From: Alphaproteobacteria bacterium
GTDB lineage: Bacteria > Pseudomonadota > Alphaproteobacteria > JANSWW01
Assembly (NCBI GenBank): GCA_024743275.1
Contig: JANSWW010000007.1
Location: forward strand, 68,256-132,255
DNA: 64,000 nt
Direction: 5' to 3'
Shown here: positions 49,832 to 60,521 of the stretch, one piece after another
Layout of the letters: the number at the start of each line of letters is the position of its first letter
Position numbering within the stretch: position 1 is the stretch's first letter
The notes under the pieces: model-generated
The model's input: the letters and a program-made list of their open reading frames with translations, nothing else
Told to the model about the DNA's origin: nothing
The model's database searches: none
Translations under genes and position numbers: made by a program

Positions 49832-50021
49832 GGGGCCGTTCTGTGCTCTCGGTTGCGGGAACGAAGGGACGCCCCCCGTTTTAGCGGGCCTTTCGGCACG
49901 CCGGGGAAATTTTTGCGATAGATTTTCCGCTTGGCGGGATGCGGTCTTTTCCCAAGACCCCTACCTGTTTAGGGTTGCCGCAACGAACATACAAAACAGC
50001 GTCAGTCGAGGAGGAACCCCC

Positions 50022-52316
50022 GTGGACGAGAAACAAAAGGCGCTGGCCGAGGATGCCCTGCGCCTGCACCGCGAGCCGAAGCCGGGCAAGATCGAGATCA
50101 CGCCCTCGAAGCCGCTGACCACTCAGCGGGATCTGGCGCTCGCCTATTCGCCCGGTGTCGCGGTTCCGTGCCTCGAGATCGAAAAAGACCCGGATATGGC
50201 CTTCGAATACACGACCAAGGGCAACCTGGTGGCCGTGATCTCCAACGGGACGGCGGTGCTCGGCCTCGGCAATATCGGGGCGCTCGCGTCCAAGCCGGTG
50301 ATGGAGGGCAAGGCGGTCCTGTTCAAGCGATTCGCCGACATCGATTCCGTCGACCTGGAGGTCGACACCGAGGTGGTCGACGAGTTCGTGAACTCCATCC
50401 GCTATCTTGGCAAGTCGTTCGGCGGCATCAATCTCGAGGACATCAAGGCGCCGGATTGCTTCGTCATCGAAGAGCAGTTGAAGGAACTGCTCGACATTCC
50501 GGTGTTCCACGACGATCAGCACGGTACGGCCATCATCGCGGCCGCCGGGATCATCAACGCGCTGCATCTGACCGGCAAATCGCTGGACGAGGCGAAGATG
50601 GTGATCAACGGGGCGGGGGCGGCCGGCATCGCCTGCGCGGAACTTCTCAAATCCATGGGAATGCCGCAGGACAACATCACCATGTGCGATACCCGCGGGG
50701 TGATCTATCGCGGCAGGCCCAAGGGGATGAACCAGTGGAAGAGCGCCCATGCGATCGACACCGATAAGCGCACGCTGGAGGAGGCGGTCGAGGGGGCGGA
50801 CATCTTCTTCGGCCTGTCGGTCAAGGGCGCGATGACCCAGGACATGGTGAAATCCATGGGCAAGCAGCCGATCATCTTCGCCATGGCCAATCCGGACCCC
50901 GAAATCCTGCCGGAGGACGTCAAGGCGGTGCGGCCGGAGGCGATCGTCGCCACCGGGCGCTCCGACTATCCCAATCAGGTGAACAACGTTCTCGGCTTTC
51001 CCTACATCTTCCGGGGCGCCCTCGATGTCCGGGCGACGGCCATCAACATGGAGATGAAGATCGCCGCCGCCGAGGCGCTGGCGAAACTGGCCCGCGAGGA
51101 CGTGCCGGACGAGGTCGACCGGGCCTATTCCGGCCGGCGTCTGCAATACGGCCCCGACTACATCATTCCGGCCCCCTTCGACCCGCGCCTGATCGGCGCC
51201 GTCTCCTCCGCCGTCGCGAAGGCCGCGATGGAGACCGGGGTGGCCCGCAAGCCGATCGCGGACATGGTCGAGTACTGCAATACCCTGTCGGCCCGTCTCG
51301 ACCCGACCGGGTCCAGCCTGCAGTCGATCCTCGACCAACTGGCCGCCAATCCGCGCCGTGTCGTGTTCTGCGAGGGCGAGCAGGAAGCGGTGATCCGGGC
51401 CGCCGTGCAGTTCAAGAACGCCGGCTACGGCACCCCGATCCTGGTCGGCCGCGAGGACGAGGTGAAGGCGACCATGAAGTCGATCGGGATCAAGGATCCC
51501 GGTGGGATCGAGATCGCCAACGCCCGCCTGTCCGACGACAACGAGATCTTCACCGATTTCCTGTATCGCCGGCTGCAGCGCCAGGGTTCGCTGCTGCGCG
51601 ACTGCCAACGGATGGTGAACCAGAACCGAAACGTCTTCGGGGCCTGCATGCTCGCCCAGGGCCGGGCCGATGCCCTGGTCACGGGACTGACCCGTTCCTT
51701 CCATGCGAGTTACGAGGACATCCGCCGGGTGATCGACGTGCAGACCGGCCAGGTCGACTTTTCTCTCAATCTGCTGGTGCGCCCGGGCCGTACGGTGTTC
51801 ATCGCGGATACCAGCGTCAACGAGCTGCCGACGGCGAAGCAGTTGGCCGACATCGCGGTCCAGACGGCGAAATACGCCCGCAGCCTCGGCCATGAGCCCC
51901 GGGTCGCCTTCCTGTCCTTCTCCAATTTCGGCAACCCGCCGCTGGAGAAGGCCGACCGGATCCGGGAGGCCGTGGACCTGATGGACTATCGGGGAGACGC
52001 CGACTTCGAGTATGACGGCGAGATGGCCGCCGATGTCGCCCTGGATTTCGATCTGATGCGCAAGCACTATCCGTTCTGCCGCTTGACCGGGCCGGCCAAC
52101 ATCCTGGTGATGCCGGCGTTGCACAGCGCCCACATCACCCAGAAGCTGTTCTCCAAGGTGACGGACGGGATCTCGATCGGGCCGATCCTGATCGGCCTCG
52201 ACAAGTCCGCCCAGATCGTCCAGATGGGGGCCACCGTTTCCGATATCGTCAACATGGCCGCCCTGGCCGCCTATGAGGCCCTGGTCAAGGATCGGATTGC
52301 GCAGCCGAGGCGGTAG
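50022..52316 (+). CDS. maeB: NADP-dependent malic enzyme with C-terminal phosphotransacetylase-like domain
   Basis: A 764-residue two-domain protein. Residues 1-430 are the malic enzyme ([54 protein letters not shown]). The remaining 330 residues resemble phosphate acetyltransferase ([34 protein letters not shown]), a domain that in rhizobial MaeB is regulatory rather than catalytic. It converts malate to pyruvate and yields NADPH, complementing pckA. The GTG at 50022 has GAGGAGGAAC upstream; the open frame before it is not coding. Confidence 0.95.
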   Translation: MDEKQKALAEDALRLHREPKPGKIEITPSKPLTTQRDLALAYSPGVAVPCLEIEKDPDMAFEYTTKGNLVAVISNGTAVLGLGNIGALASKPVMEGKAVLFKRFADIDSVDLEVDTEVVDEFVNSIRYLGKSFGGINLEDIKAPDCFVIEEQLKELLDIPVFHDDQHGTAIIAAAGIINALHLTGKSLDEAKMVINGAGAAGIACAELLKSMGMPQDNITMCDTRGVIYRGRPKGMNQWKSAHAIDTDKRTLEEAVEGADIFFGLSVKGAMTQDMVKSMGKQPIIFAMANPDPEILPEDVKAVRPEAIVATGRSDYPNQVNNVLGFPYIFRGALDVRATAINMEMKIAAAEALAKLAREDVPDEVDRAYSGRRLQYGPDYIIPAPFDPRLIGAVSSAVAKAAMETGVARKPIADMVEYCNTLSARLDPTGSSLQSILDQLAANPRRVVFCEGEQEAVIRAAVQFKNAGYGTPILVGREDEVKATMKSIGIKDPGGIEIANARLSDDNEIFTDFLYRRLQRQGSLLRDCQRMVNQNRNVFGACMLAQGRADALVTGLTRSFHASYEDIRRVIDVQTGQVDFSLNLLVRPGRTVFIADTSVNELPTAKQLADIAVQTAKYARSLGHEPRVAFLSFSNFGNPPLEKADRIREAVDLMDYRGDADFEYDGEMAADVALDFDLMRKHYPFCRLTGPANILVMPALHSAHITQKLFSKVTDGISIGPILIGLDKSAQIVQMGATVSDIVNMAALAAYEALVKDRIAQPRR

Positions 52317-52332
52317 GCGTAAGCAAGCGTCA

Positions 52333-52360
52333 CCGGACACTGTTCCGGACACTGTTCCGG
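52333..52360. repeat. Two tandem 12-bp repeats between maeB and phoR
   Basis: CCGGACACTGTT occurs at 52333-52344 and 52345-52356, followed by CCGG. A 6-bp hairpin (GGCCCG/CGGGCC, 52359-52376) follows, without a T-run. Confidence 0.75.
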
Positions 52361-52402
52361 CCCGTATCGGCGGGCCGGGTTCATGAAGAGGCGACCGGCG
52401 GG

Positions 52403-53872
52403 ATGTCATTCGGACCGGCCACATCGGTGCTGCGCTCGGCGCTCGGCCTATCGCTGCCCAGTGCCGCGATCTTCGCCTATTTCTATGGCGAGGGCGTGCT
52501 GAGCGGCGGCCAGGCCGTGACGTTCTGGCTGTTGTCCGCCGCCGGCATCGCGGCGATGGTCGCCCGGCACTATGTCCACCTCGGCCGTATTGATCACGCG
52601 ATCCGCCAGCTCGAGGAAGAGCGGCCCGAGATCGCCGTTACCGGTCCGACGGGGAAACTCGGCGAGATCGCCCGGGCGGTTTCCCGCCATGCCCGATGGC
52701 TGGCCCGGCAGCGCGCCACCCTGCGGCTTGGACTGACGACGATCGAGCGGGTGCTCAACGGTCTTCCCGATCCGATCATCCGGATCGACGAGAAGACCCG
52801 GATCGTCGGGATGAACCGTCCGGCGGAGCTCCTGTTCGGAAAAGGCTCGATCGGCCGCGATCTCGTTCGGGTGATGCGCAAGCCGGAGGTGACGGAGGCG
52901 GTGGACGCGGCCCTCGGCCAGGGGCGGGACAGTATTTTCGAGATCTCGGTCAGCGGGCAGGTCGAGCGGGTGTATTCCACAAGGGTGGTCCGGCTGAAGG
53001 AGGTCGGCCCCGACGAGACGGCGGTCATCATCCTGTTGCAGGATCTGACGCGGATACAGCTCGCCGAACGCATGCGCGGGGATTTCGTCGCCAATGCGAG
53101 CCACGAACTCAGAACGCCGCTCGCCACCCTGTTGGGCTTCATCGAGACGATTCGCGGACCCGCCCGGGGCGACGAGCAGGCGACGGATCATTTCCTGGAG
53201 ATCATGCAGCAGCAGACCGAGCGGATGGGCCGCCTGGTCGAGGACCTGCTCTCCCTTTCGCGGGTCGAACTGGCCGAACTGACGCCGCCGACCGACCGTA
53301 TCGATATCCTCGACCTGCTCGCCAAGGTGAAGGCGACGCTGGATCTCAGAGCCCAGGGCAAGGGTATGACGCTGAACCTGGTCGACGGCATCGCCGGCAT
53401 CGCCGGGCGCACTGTGATCGGTGACGCGGACCAACTGAGCCAGGTGTTTCAAAACCTGATGGATAACGCCATCAAGTATGGGCGAAATGACAGTGTCGTG
53501 ACAATTGAGGTGTATCGCGAGTCGATGCCGCCGCCGTCTTTTCCACGGTCCCCGGACGGGGCCGTCGCCGTCTCGGTCAGCGACCAGGGCGAAGGCATTC
53601 CGCGCGAACATCTCGCCCGCCTGACCGAGCGTTTCTATCGGGTCGACAAGGCGCGGTCCCGGTATCTCGGCGGCACCGGGCTGGGGCTTGCCATCGTCAA
53701 GCACATCGTCAGCCGCCATAAGGGCGCGATGACGATCGATAGTGAAGTCGGTCAGGGCAGTACCTTCACGGTCTACCTTCCCTCGGCACCCGAGGTCGGC
53801 GACAGGGCCCGCTCCGAGGCATCGGAGGAACCGCGTTCGGTGTCACATAATCGTAATGCGAATGTCACATAA
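52403..53872 (+). CDS. phoR: Phosphate regulon sensor histidine kinase PhoR
   Basis: A 489-residue inner-membrane kinase with two hydrophobic helices in the first 60 residues and no sizeable periplasmic domain. A PAS domain (IERVLNGLPDPIIRIDEKTRIVGMN) spans about 115-215. HisKA carries His234 in FVANASHELRTPLATLLGF, and the ATPase has FQNLMDNAIKYG, SDQGEGIP and GTGLGLAIVKHI. Signalling is expected to come from the PstSCAB-PhoU complex encoded next. The last 30 bp of the gene contain the probable Pho box for pstS. Confidence 0.95.
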   Translation: MSFGPATSVLRSALGLSLPSAAIFAYFYGEGVLSGGQAVTFWLLSAAGIAAMVARHYVHLGRIDHAIRQLEEERPEIAVTGPTGKLGEIARAVSRHARWLARQRATLRLGLTTIERVLNGLPDPIIRIDEKTRIVGMNRPAELLFGKGSIGRDLVRVMRKPEVTEAVDAALGQGRDSIFEISVSGQVERVYSTRVVRLKEVGPDETAVIILLQDLTRIQLAERMRGDFVANASHELRTPLATLLGFIETIRGPARGDEQATDHFLEIMQQQTERMGRLVEDLLSLSRVELAELTPPTDRIDILDLLAKVKATLDLRAQGKGMTLNLVDGIAGIAGRTVIGDADQLSQVFQNLMDNAIKYGRNDSVVTIEVYRESMPPPSFPRSPDGAVAVSVSDQGEGIPREHLARLTERFYRVDKARSRYLGGTGLGLAIVKHIVSRHKGAMTIDSEVGQGSTFTVYLPSAPEVGDRARSEASEEPRSVSHNRNANVT

Positions 53873-53873
53873 C
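53841..53873 (+). promoter_or_regulatory. Probable Pho box upstream of pstS
   Basis: TGTCACATAA occurs at 53841 and again at 53863, 22 bp apart, with a degenerate 11-bp unit (CGTAATGCGAA) between. Three units at 11-bp spacing is the geometry of PhoB half-sites (CTGTCAT repeats). It lies at the very 3' end of phoR, about 130 bp before the pstS start. Confidence 0.75.
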
Positions 53874-54004
53874 TTATTCACAAATTGGCTAAGCATCGCC
53901 CATCAGTCGGTCGCGGCCGGCGTGATCAACCTCGACTGTTCGTCTTGACCTCGGGTCGGGGCGTTACGGCTAGGCGACCTTCACTCAATTTGAGGAGAGA
54001 TCCT

Positions 54005-55045
54005 TTGTTTAACAAGACGTTCGCAGTTGCCGCTGCAGCGGCTGTCGCTGCCATGAGCATCACTGGTGCCGCCGAAGCGCGGGACCAGATCCGCATCGTT
54101 GGTTCCTCGACGGTTTTCCCGTTTGCGACGACCGTGGCCGAGCAGTTCGGCAAGAAGACCAGCTTCAAGACCCCGGTCATCGAATCCACGGGTTCCGGTG
54201 GTGGTCTTAAGCTGTTCTGCCAGGGCATCGGTACGGAGCATCCGGACATCACCAACGCCTCCCGTCGCATCAAGAGCTCCGAAGTCGAGCTGTGCGCCAA
54301 CAACGGCGTGACCGAAGTCACCGAAGTCAAGATCGGCTTCGACGGCATCGTTCTGGCGAACTCCAAAGAGGCGCCGACCTACGAGCTGACCGAGCAGCAG
54401 ATCTTCCAGGCCCTCGCCGCGCAGGTTCCGGTTGACGGCAAGCTTGTCGAAAACCCCTACAGCACCTGGTCGGAAATCGACCCCAGCCTGCCGAACGTGA
54501 AGATCGAAGTGCTCGGCCCCCCGCCGACCTCCGGTACCCGTGACGCCTTCACCGAGCTGGCCATGCGCGACGGCGCCAAGGCCTTCCCGATGCTGAAGGA
54601 CATGCGCAAGGCCGAAGGCAAGAAGGCGTTCCGCGCCATCTCCGACACCGTTCGTGAAGACGGCGCCTTCGTCGAAGCCGGCGAAAACGACAACCTGATC
54701 GTCCAGAAGCTCGAAGCCAACCCGAATGCCCTCGGCATTTTCGGCTTCTCCTTCCTCGACCAGAACGCCGACAAGCTGCACGGCTCCATCGTCGAGGGCG
54801 TCGAGCCGACCTTCGACAACATCGCGGCCGGTAAGTACACCATCGCCCGTTCCCTGTACTTCTATGTCAAGAACGCCCATGTCGGCGTTATCCCGGGCAT
54901 GTCGGAGTATCTCGCCGAGTTCACCTCCGAAGGTGCCTTCGGTGATTTCGGTTACCTGACGGATAAGGGTCTGATCCCGCTTCCGGAAAGCGATCGGGAA
55001 GAAATCCGCACCAATGCGGCGAACCTGGTCCCGCTGTCGCTCTAA
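54005..55045 (+). CDS. pstS: Phosphate ABC transporter substrate-binding protein PstS
   Basis: A 346-residue periplasmic phosphate-binding protein. Residues 1-26 form a signal peptide (basic start, a hydrophobic Ala/Val stretch, cleavage after AEA). The ligand-binding motifs IVGSSTVFPF, ESTGSGGGLKLFC and PPTSGTRDAF follow. The TTG at 54005 is chosen because GAGGAG lies about 8 bases upstream and it gives a proper signal peptide. The strong hairpins after its stop may protect this mRNA segment. Confidence 0.95.
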   Translation: MFNKTFAVAAAAAVAAMSITGAAEARDQIRIVGSSTVFPFATTVAEQFGKKTSFKTPVIESTGSGGGLKLFCQGIGTEHPDITNASRRIKSSEVELCANNGVTEVTEVKIGFDGIVLANSKEAPTYELTEQQIFQALAAQVPVDGKLVENPYSTWSEIDPSLPNVKIEVLGPPPTSGTRDAFTELAMRDGAKAFPMLKDMRKAEGKKAFRAISDTVREDGAFVEAGENDNLIVQKLEANPNALGIFGFSFLDQNADKLHGSIVEGVEPTFDNIAAGKYTIARSLYFYVKNAHVGVIPGMSEYLAEFTSEGAFGDFGYLTDKGLIPLPESDREEIRTNAANLVPLSL

Positions 55046-55064
55046 GTCCTAGAGCCCGCGAGTT

Positions 55065-55215
55065 CCGGCGGCGTGCGCAAAACGCCGCCGGATACTCCGT
55101 AAGCCCACGGCATAACGGTGTGTTTACGGAGTATCCCACATTGCCCATCGCGTCGCCCTTTGGGCGTTGAAGCTGTTTCTGGGTCACCGTGAACCGGGGA
55201 GGGGCGGTTCACGGT
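55065..55215 (+). promoter_or_regulatory. Cluster of stem-loops in the pstS-pstC spacer
   Basis: Three strong hairpins lie in the 229-bp spacer: a perfect 10-bp stem at 55065-55091 with loop GCGCAAA, an 11-bp stem at 55092-55134 with a 21-nt loop, and an 11-bp stem at 55186-55215 with an 8-nt loop. A smaller CGCCC/GGGCG stem lies near 55154-55166. None has a T-run. They could stabilise the upstream pstS mRNA or cause partial termination, favouring PstS over the membrane subunits. Confidence 0.65.
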
Positions 55216-55274
55216 CGTGCCGAAGCTTCGGCTACCCGGAATGTCCCTCATGAATCGAAGGCGGACGTGACGTT

Positions 55275-56654
55275 ATGAGCCTCATCATCATTCTCGCACT
55301 CGTCGGCCTGGTCATGGTCGGGTACTGGACCGGCCGGAGCCGTGCCTATGTCGTGTGCGGCAACCAACCGCACACGCTTCACTCGCTGCCGAGCTACTAC
55401 GGCGCCTTCGTCGCGCTCGCCATCGGCATTCCCGCCCTGGTGATGTTCGCGCTTTGGCTGATCATTCAGCCGCAGATCGTCGAGGCTGTGGTGCTCGGCG
55501 GGCTGCCGCAGGAGATCCAGGATCTTCCGGACGACCGGCTCGGCCTAATTCTCAACGACATCTACAACATCGCCAGCGGCAATATCGCCAGCATCGACCC
55601 CGATCCCGCGGTCGTCGTCGCCGGGGAACGTTATGCCAGCCTGATGACGACCGGCAGCTATCTGATGACGGCCGCCGTGATCGCGGTCGCCCTGATCGGC
55701 CTGGTCATCGCCCGGAGCCGGATCGCGACCGACATGCGGGCGCGGAACACGGTGGAAAGGACCATCGATGTGTTGCTGCTCATCGCATCGATGATCGCCA
55801 TCATGACGACGATCGGGATCGTGTTGTCGCTGATCTTCGAGACGATCCGCTTCTTCGGCAAGGTGCCGTTCTTCGAGTTCCTGTTCGGGACCGAATGGAG
55901 CCCGCAGATCGCGCTGCGGGCCGACCAGGCGGGCTCCTCCGGGGCGTTCGGGGCGATCCCGATCTTCGCCGGCACAATGCTGATCACCTTCATCGCCATG
56001 TGCGTCGCGGTGCCGATCGGCCTGTTCGCCGCCATCTACATGGCGGAATATGCCGGGAAGAGGTTCCGGGCCTGGGCCAAGCCGGTGCTGGAAATCCTGG
56101 CCGGCATCCCGACGGTGGTCTACGGCTTCTTCGCCGCCTTGACCGTCGCACCCTTCTTCCGCGACGGCGGGGATCTGATCGGGATCGCGATCTCGTCGGA
56201 GAGCGCGCTCGCCGCCGGCGTGGTGATGGGGATCATGATCATTCCCTTCGTCTCCTCTCTCTCCGACGACGTGATCAACGCCGTGCCCCAGAGCCTGCGG
56301 GACGGGGCCTACGCCCTGGGCGCCACACGGTCCGAGACCGTGCGTCAGGTGATCCTGCCGGCGGCGCTGCCGGGGGTCGTCGGCGCGGTGCTGCTCGCCA
56401 TCTCGCGGGCCATTGGCGAGACCATGATCGTGGTGATGGCGGCCGGCCTCGCCGCCAACCTCACCGCCAACCCGCTCGAAGCGGTCACCACGGTGACGGT
56501 GCAGATCGTCACCCTGCTGGTCGGCGACCAGGAGTTCGACAGCGCCAAGACGCTGGCCGCCTTCGCCCTGGGTCTGGTGCTGTTCGTCGTGACCCTCTGC
56601 CTCAACATCATCGCGTTGCACGTGGTGCGGAAATATCGAGAGCAATATGACTGA
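55275..56654 (+). CDS. pstC: Phosphate ABC transporter permease PstC (long form)
   Basis: A 459-residue permease, longer than the E. coli protein (319). The extra N-terminal part begins with a membrane helix (LIIILALVGLVMVGYWTG), then a second helix and a polar segment, before the canonical core. The core has FGAIPIFAGTMLITFIAMCVAVPIGLFAAIYMAEYA, the EAA-like loop DGAYALGATRSETVRQVILPAALPG, and AISRAIGETMIVVM. This long form is usual in alphaproteobacteria. The 3' end overlaps pstA by 8 bp. Confidence 0.95.
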   Translation: MSLIIILALVGLVMVGYWTGRSRAYVVCGNQPHTLHSLPSYYGAFVALAIGIPALVMFALWLIIQPQIVEAVVLGGLPQEIQDLPDDRLGLILNDIYNIASGNIASIDPDPAVVVAGERYASLMTTGSYLMTAAVIAVALIGLVIARSRIATDMRARNTVERTIDVLLLIASMIAIMTTIGIVLSLIFETIRFFGKVPFFEFLFGTEWSPQIALRADQAGSSGAFGAIPIFAGTMLITFIAMCVAVPIGLFAAIYMAEYAGKRFRAWAKPVLEILAGIPTVVYGFFAALTVAPFFRDGGDLIGIAISSESALAAGVVMGIMIIPFVSSLSDDVINAVPQSLRDGAYALGATRSETVRQVILPAALPGVVGAVLLAISRAIGETMIVVMAAGLAANLTANPLEAVTTVTVQIVTLLVGDQEFDSAKTLAAFALGLVLFVVTLCLNIIALHVVRKYREQYD

Positions 56655-57963
56655 TATGACCACTCCCAAGGCCGAAAGGGCGGCGACCATCCGCCGTCCC
56701 GACCTGTCCGCCGCGCGGATCAACCGGCGCTACGGGGCGGAGAAAAGGTTCCGGGCCTATGGTCTGCTCGCCATCGGTGCCGCCATCGCCATGCTGGCCA
56801 TCCTGCTGTTCAGCATCGTCTCCAAGGGCTATTCGGCCTTCGTCCAGACCTATGTCCAACTCGAGGTCACCCTGACCGAGGCGGAGATCGATCCGGACCG
56901 GACCGGCGATCCGGAGGTGATCCGGAACGCCAACTGGCGCAAGATCACCTTCGAAAGCCTGCGGGCGGAGTTCCCCGACGTGAAGAGTCGATCTGAAACG
57001 CGGCAGCTCTTCGGGATGATCTCCGGCAACGCCCCGATCGCGGTCCGGGACTATGTCCTGGATAACCCGGATGCCATCGGCACGACGGCGTCGATCTGGG
57101 TCAAGGTCTCCGACGACATCGATACCTTCAACAAGGGCTTCATCGACCGGAACCTCGAAGAGGACGACCGACGGGTGAAGGACAACGAGATCGTCTGGTT
57201 CGACACATTGGATGGCCAGGGGCGGGTCGAGGCCAAGTTCAACACCACGCTGTTCACCTCGGGCGACAGCCGCGAGCCGGAACAGGCCGGCGTCCTGGGC
57301 GCCGTCGTGGGGTCGCTGCTGACCCTGATCATCACACTGGTCCTGTCCTTCCCGATCGGCGTCATGGCGGCGGTCTATCTCGAGGAGTTCGCGCCGAAGA
57401 ACCGACTGACGGACCTGATCGAGGTGAATATCAACAATCTGGCCGCGGTGCCGTCCATCGTGTTCGGTCTGCTGGGGCTTGCCGTGTTCCTCAACTTCTT
57501 CGGTCTGCCGCGCTCCGCCCCGGTGGTCGGGGGCATGGTGCTGGCGCTGATGACCCTGCCGACGATCATCATCGCCTCCCGGGCGGCGTTGAAGGCGGTG
57601 CCGCCGTCGATCCGCGAGGCGGCCCTCGGCCTCGGCGCGTCCCGGCTTCAGGCGGTGACCCACCATGTTCTGCCCCTGGCGATGCCCGGCATGCTGACCG
57701 GGACGATCATCGGCATGGCCCAGGCCCTCGGCGAGACCGCGCCGCTGTTGATGATCGGCATGGTCGCCTTCATCGTCGACATCCCGTCGGGGTTCACCGA
57801 TCCGGCGACCGTGCTGCCGGTCCAGATCTTCCTGTGGGCGGATGCGCCTCAGCGTGCCTTCGTCGAGCGGACGTCGGCCGCCATCATGGTGCTGCTGACC
57901 TTCCTTGTGTGTATGAACCTGCTTGCCGTGCTGTTGCGGAAGCGCTTTGAACGTCGTTGGTAA
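56647..57963 (+). CDS. pstA: Phosphate ABC transporter permease PstA (long form)
   Basis: A 438-residue permease. After one N-terminal helix at about 38-60 comes a large polar region (about 60-215), presumably periplasmic, and then the core permease with [30 protein letters not shown], the EAA-like loop [25 protein letters not shown] and [14 protein letters not shown]. The large soluble segment distinguishes it from E. coli PstA (296 residues) and matches the paired long PstC. Confidence 0.95.
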   Translation: MTDMTTPKAERAATIRRPDLSAARINRRYGAEKRFRAYGLLAIGAAIAMLAILLFSIVSKGYSAFVQTYVQLEVTLTEAEIDPDRTGDPEVIRNANWRKITFESLRAEFPDVKSRSETRQLFGMISGNAPIAVRDYVLDNPDAIGTTASIWVKVSDDIDTFNKGFIDRNLEEDDRRVKDNEIVWFDTLDGQGRVEAKFNTTLFTSGDSREPEQAGVLGAVVGSLLTLIITLVLSFPIGVMAAVYLEEFAPKNRLTDLIEVNINNLAAVPSIVFGLLGLAVFLNFFGLPRSAPVVGGMVLALMTLPTIIIASRAALKAVPPSIREAALGLGASRLQAVTHHVLPLAMPGMLTGTIIGMAQALGETAPLLMIGMVAFIVDIPSGFTDPATVLPVQIFLWADAPQRAFVERTSAAIMVLLTFLVCMNLLAVLLRKRFERRW

Positions 57964-57974
57964 GGAGTTCCTCC

Positions 57975-58781
<807 letters not shown>

Positions 58782-58831
58782 TCGCGGGCGGAGCCTCCGA
58801 GGAGAGGCGAAACGCCTCCTAGGAGCTTAAA

Positions 58832-59632
58832 TTGGCAACGGAACATATCGTTAAGGCCTATTCCGACGAGCTCAACGCGCTCGAGGCCCTCATCGCGCGG
58901 ATGGGCGGTTATGTGGAGAGCATCGTTCAGGAATCGATGTCCGCGGTGAGCCGCCGGGACACGGCGCTCGCCGGTCAGGCGATCGAAGCGGACCACCGCA
59001 TCGACGCCATCGAGCACGAGGTGAACGAGGCGGTGATCCGCATGCTCGCTCTGCGCCAGCCGATGGCGCTCGATCTCCGGGCGATCATCGCCGCCCTCAA
59101 GATTTCCGGCGATTTGGAGCGGATCGGCGATTATGCCGCCAATGTCGCCAAGCGGACCTTGGTGCTGAACGAGGCGCCGCCGATTCCGTCCGCCGCGGCG
59201 ATACCGCGCCTCGGCCGTCTGGTCTCCGCCAATCTCAAGGAGGTGCTCGACGCCTATGCGGAAAAGGACGCGGACAAGGCCGTCGACGTCTGGCACCGGG
59301 ACGAGGAGATCGACGCGATCTACACCAGCCTGTTCCGGGAACTCCTCACCTATATGATGGAGGACCCGCGGAACATCACGGCCTGCACCCATCTCCTGTT
59401 CATGGCCAAGAACATCGAGCGGATGGGCGACCACGCGACCAATATCGCCGAGGTGGTCTATTACATGGTGCACGGCAAGTCGCTGGAGAACGACCGTCCG
59501 AAACAGGATACGACCAGCGGTCTCGTCGCCGAATCCCCCGCCGAATCCCCCGCCGAATCCCCCACCGAATCCGGTTCCGTAGAGCCTTACAATTCCGGAC
59601 CCGACGATTCCGGCCCCACCCCCACATCCTAG
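58832..59632 (+). CDS. phoU: Phosphate signalling complex protein PhoU
   Basis: A 266-residue all-helical protein with the two PhoU repeats, each with the metal-binding pattern (ISGDLERIGDYAANVA and AKNIERMGDHATNIAE). It links Pst transport activity to PhoR. The start is a TTG at 58832 with AGGAG upstream. The last 40 residues are a low-complexity tail containing AESP repeated (tandem 12-bp units of GCCGAATCCCCC at about 59530-59575), absent from ordinary PhoU. Confidence 0.95.
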   Translation: MATEHIVKAYSDELNALEALIARMGGYVESIVQESMSAVSRRDTALAGQAIEADHRIDAIEHEVNEAVIRMLALRQPMALDLRAIIAALKISGDLERIGDYAANVAKRTLVLNEAPPIPSAAAIPRLGRLVSANLKEVLDAYAEKDADKAVDVWHRDEEIDAIYTSLFRELLTYMMEDPRNITACTHLLFMAKNIERMGDHATNIAEVVYYMVHGKSLENDRPKQDTTSGLVAESPAESPAESPTESGSVEPYNSGPDDSGPTPTS

Positions 59633-59654
59633 CGACCGTCGATAAGGCAGAGTG

Positions 59655-60350
59655 ATGAAAACCCAGATCATGATCGTTGAGGACGAGACCGCCATTGTCA
59701 CCCTGCTGCGGTATAATCTGGAGAAAGAAGGCTTCGGCCTCATTGAGACGGGCGACGGCGAGGAGGCGCTGATCACCGCCTCGGAGCGCAAGCCCGACCT
59801 GATCATCCTCGATTGGATGCTGCCGATGCTCTCCGGCATCGAGGTCTGCCGCCGCCTGCGCCGCCAGCCGGCGACCCGCAACATTCCGGTGATCATGCTC
59901 ACCGCGCGGGGCGAGGAGGCGGACCGGATCCGAGGCCTCAACGCCGGTGCCGACGATTATGTGACCAAGCCGTTCAGCCCCTCCGAACTCATCGCCCGGG
60001 TGAAGGCGGTGCTGCGCCGGGTCAAGCCGTCGGCCGACGCCGAGACGCTGACCTGGGGCGACATCGTCATGGATCTGGCGGCCCACAAGGTCCGGCGTGA
60101 GGACGCCACCGTCCATCTCGGCCCGACCGAGTTCCGCCTGTTGCGGCATTTCATGGAGCATCCGGGCCGGGTGTTCAGCCGCGAACAGCTCCTCGACGCG
60201 GTCTGGGGGGCGGATGTCTATGTCGAGCCGCGGACCGTCGACGTCCACATCCGCCGGCTGCGCAAGGCGCTCAACATGAACGACGTGCCGGACCCGATCC
60301 GCACGGTGCGCTCCGCCGGCTACGCGTTGGATTACGCCCAGTCGGCCTAG
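59655..60350 (+). CDS. phoB: Phosphate regulon response regulator PhoB
   Basis: A 231-residue OmpR-type regulator. The receiver has IVEDE, Asp53 in LIILDWMLPMLSG and the Lys of DDYVTKPFSPSE. The winged helix ends TVDVHIRRLRKAL and RTVRSAGYALD. It should bind the Pho box upstream of pstS. ATG 59655 is preceded by AAGGCAG; a GTG immediately upstream is the alternative. It closes the phoR-pst-phoU-phoB cluster. Confidence 0.96.
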   Translation: MKTQIMIVEDETAIVTLLRYNLEKEGFGLIETGDGEEALITASERKPDLIILDWMLPMLSGIEVCRRLRRQPATRNIPVIMLTARGEEADRIRGLNAGADDYVTKPFSPSELIARVKAVLRRVKPSADAETLTWGDIVMDLAAHKVRREDATVHLGPTEFRLLRHFMEHPGRVFSREQLLDAVWGADVYVEPRTVDVHIRRLRKALNMNDVPDPIRTVRSAGYALDYAQSA

Positions 60351-60368
60351 GCCGACCCTCCTGTGTCG

Positions 60369-60403
60369 CCTCCCCTTCCGAAGGGGAGGTTGGAGGGGTT
60401 TTT
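60369..60403 (+). terminator. Terminator-like hairpin after phoB
   Basis: A 9-bp perfect stem CCTCCCCTT/AAGGGGAGG with a 3-nt loop, followed 9 bases later by TTTTT. The separation of stem and T-run is larger than ideal. This C/G-rich hairpin may also be a dispersed intergenic palindrome. Confidence 0.5.
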
Positions 60404-60521
60404 AAGGAACCCACCCCACCCCCTCGTTCACGAAGGGAGGGGCTGTGTCCTTGAGCTGGGCCGGGGGGCCGAGATATGCGAGGGCTCGTGCTGATCCCTC
60501 GACAAAGAGAATTCAGAAGCT

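Noticed and set aside
49881..52424. 847-codon open frame antisense to maeB
   Set aside because: Composition is that of a GC-driven shadow, rich in Arg, Gly and His with no domain; maeB on the other strand is unambiguous.
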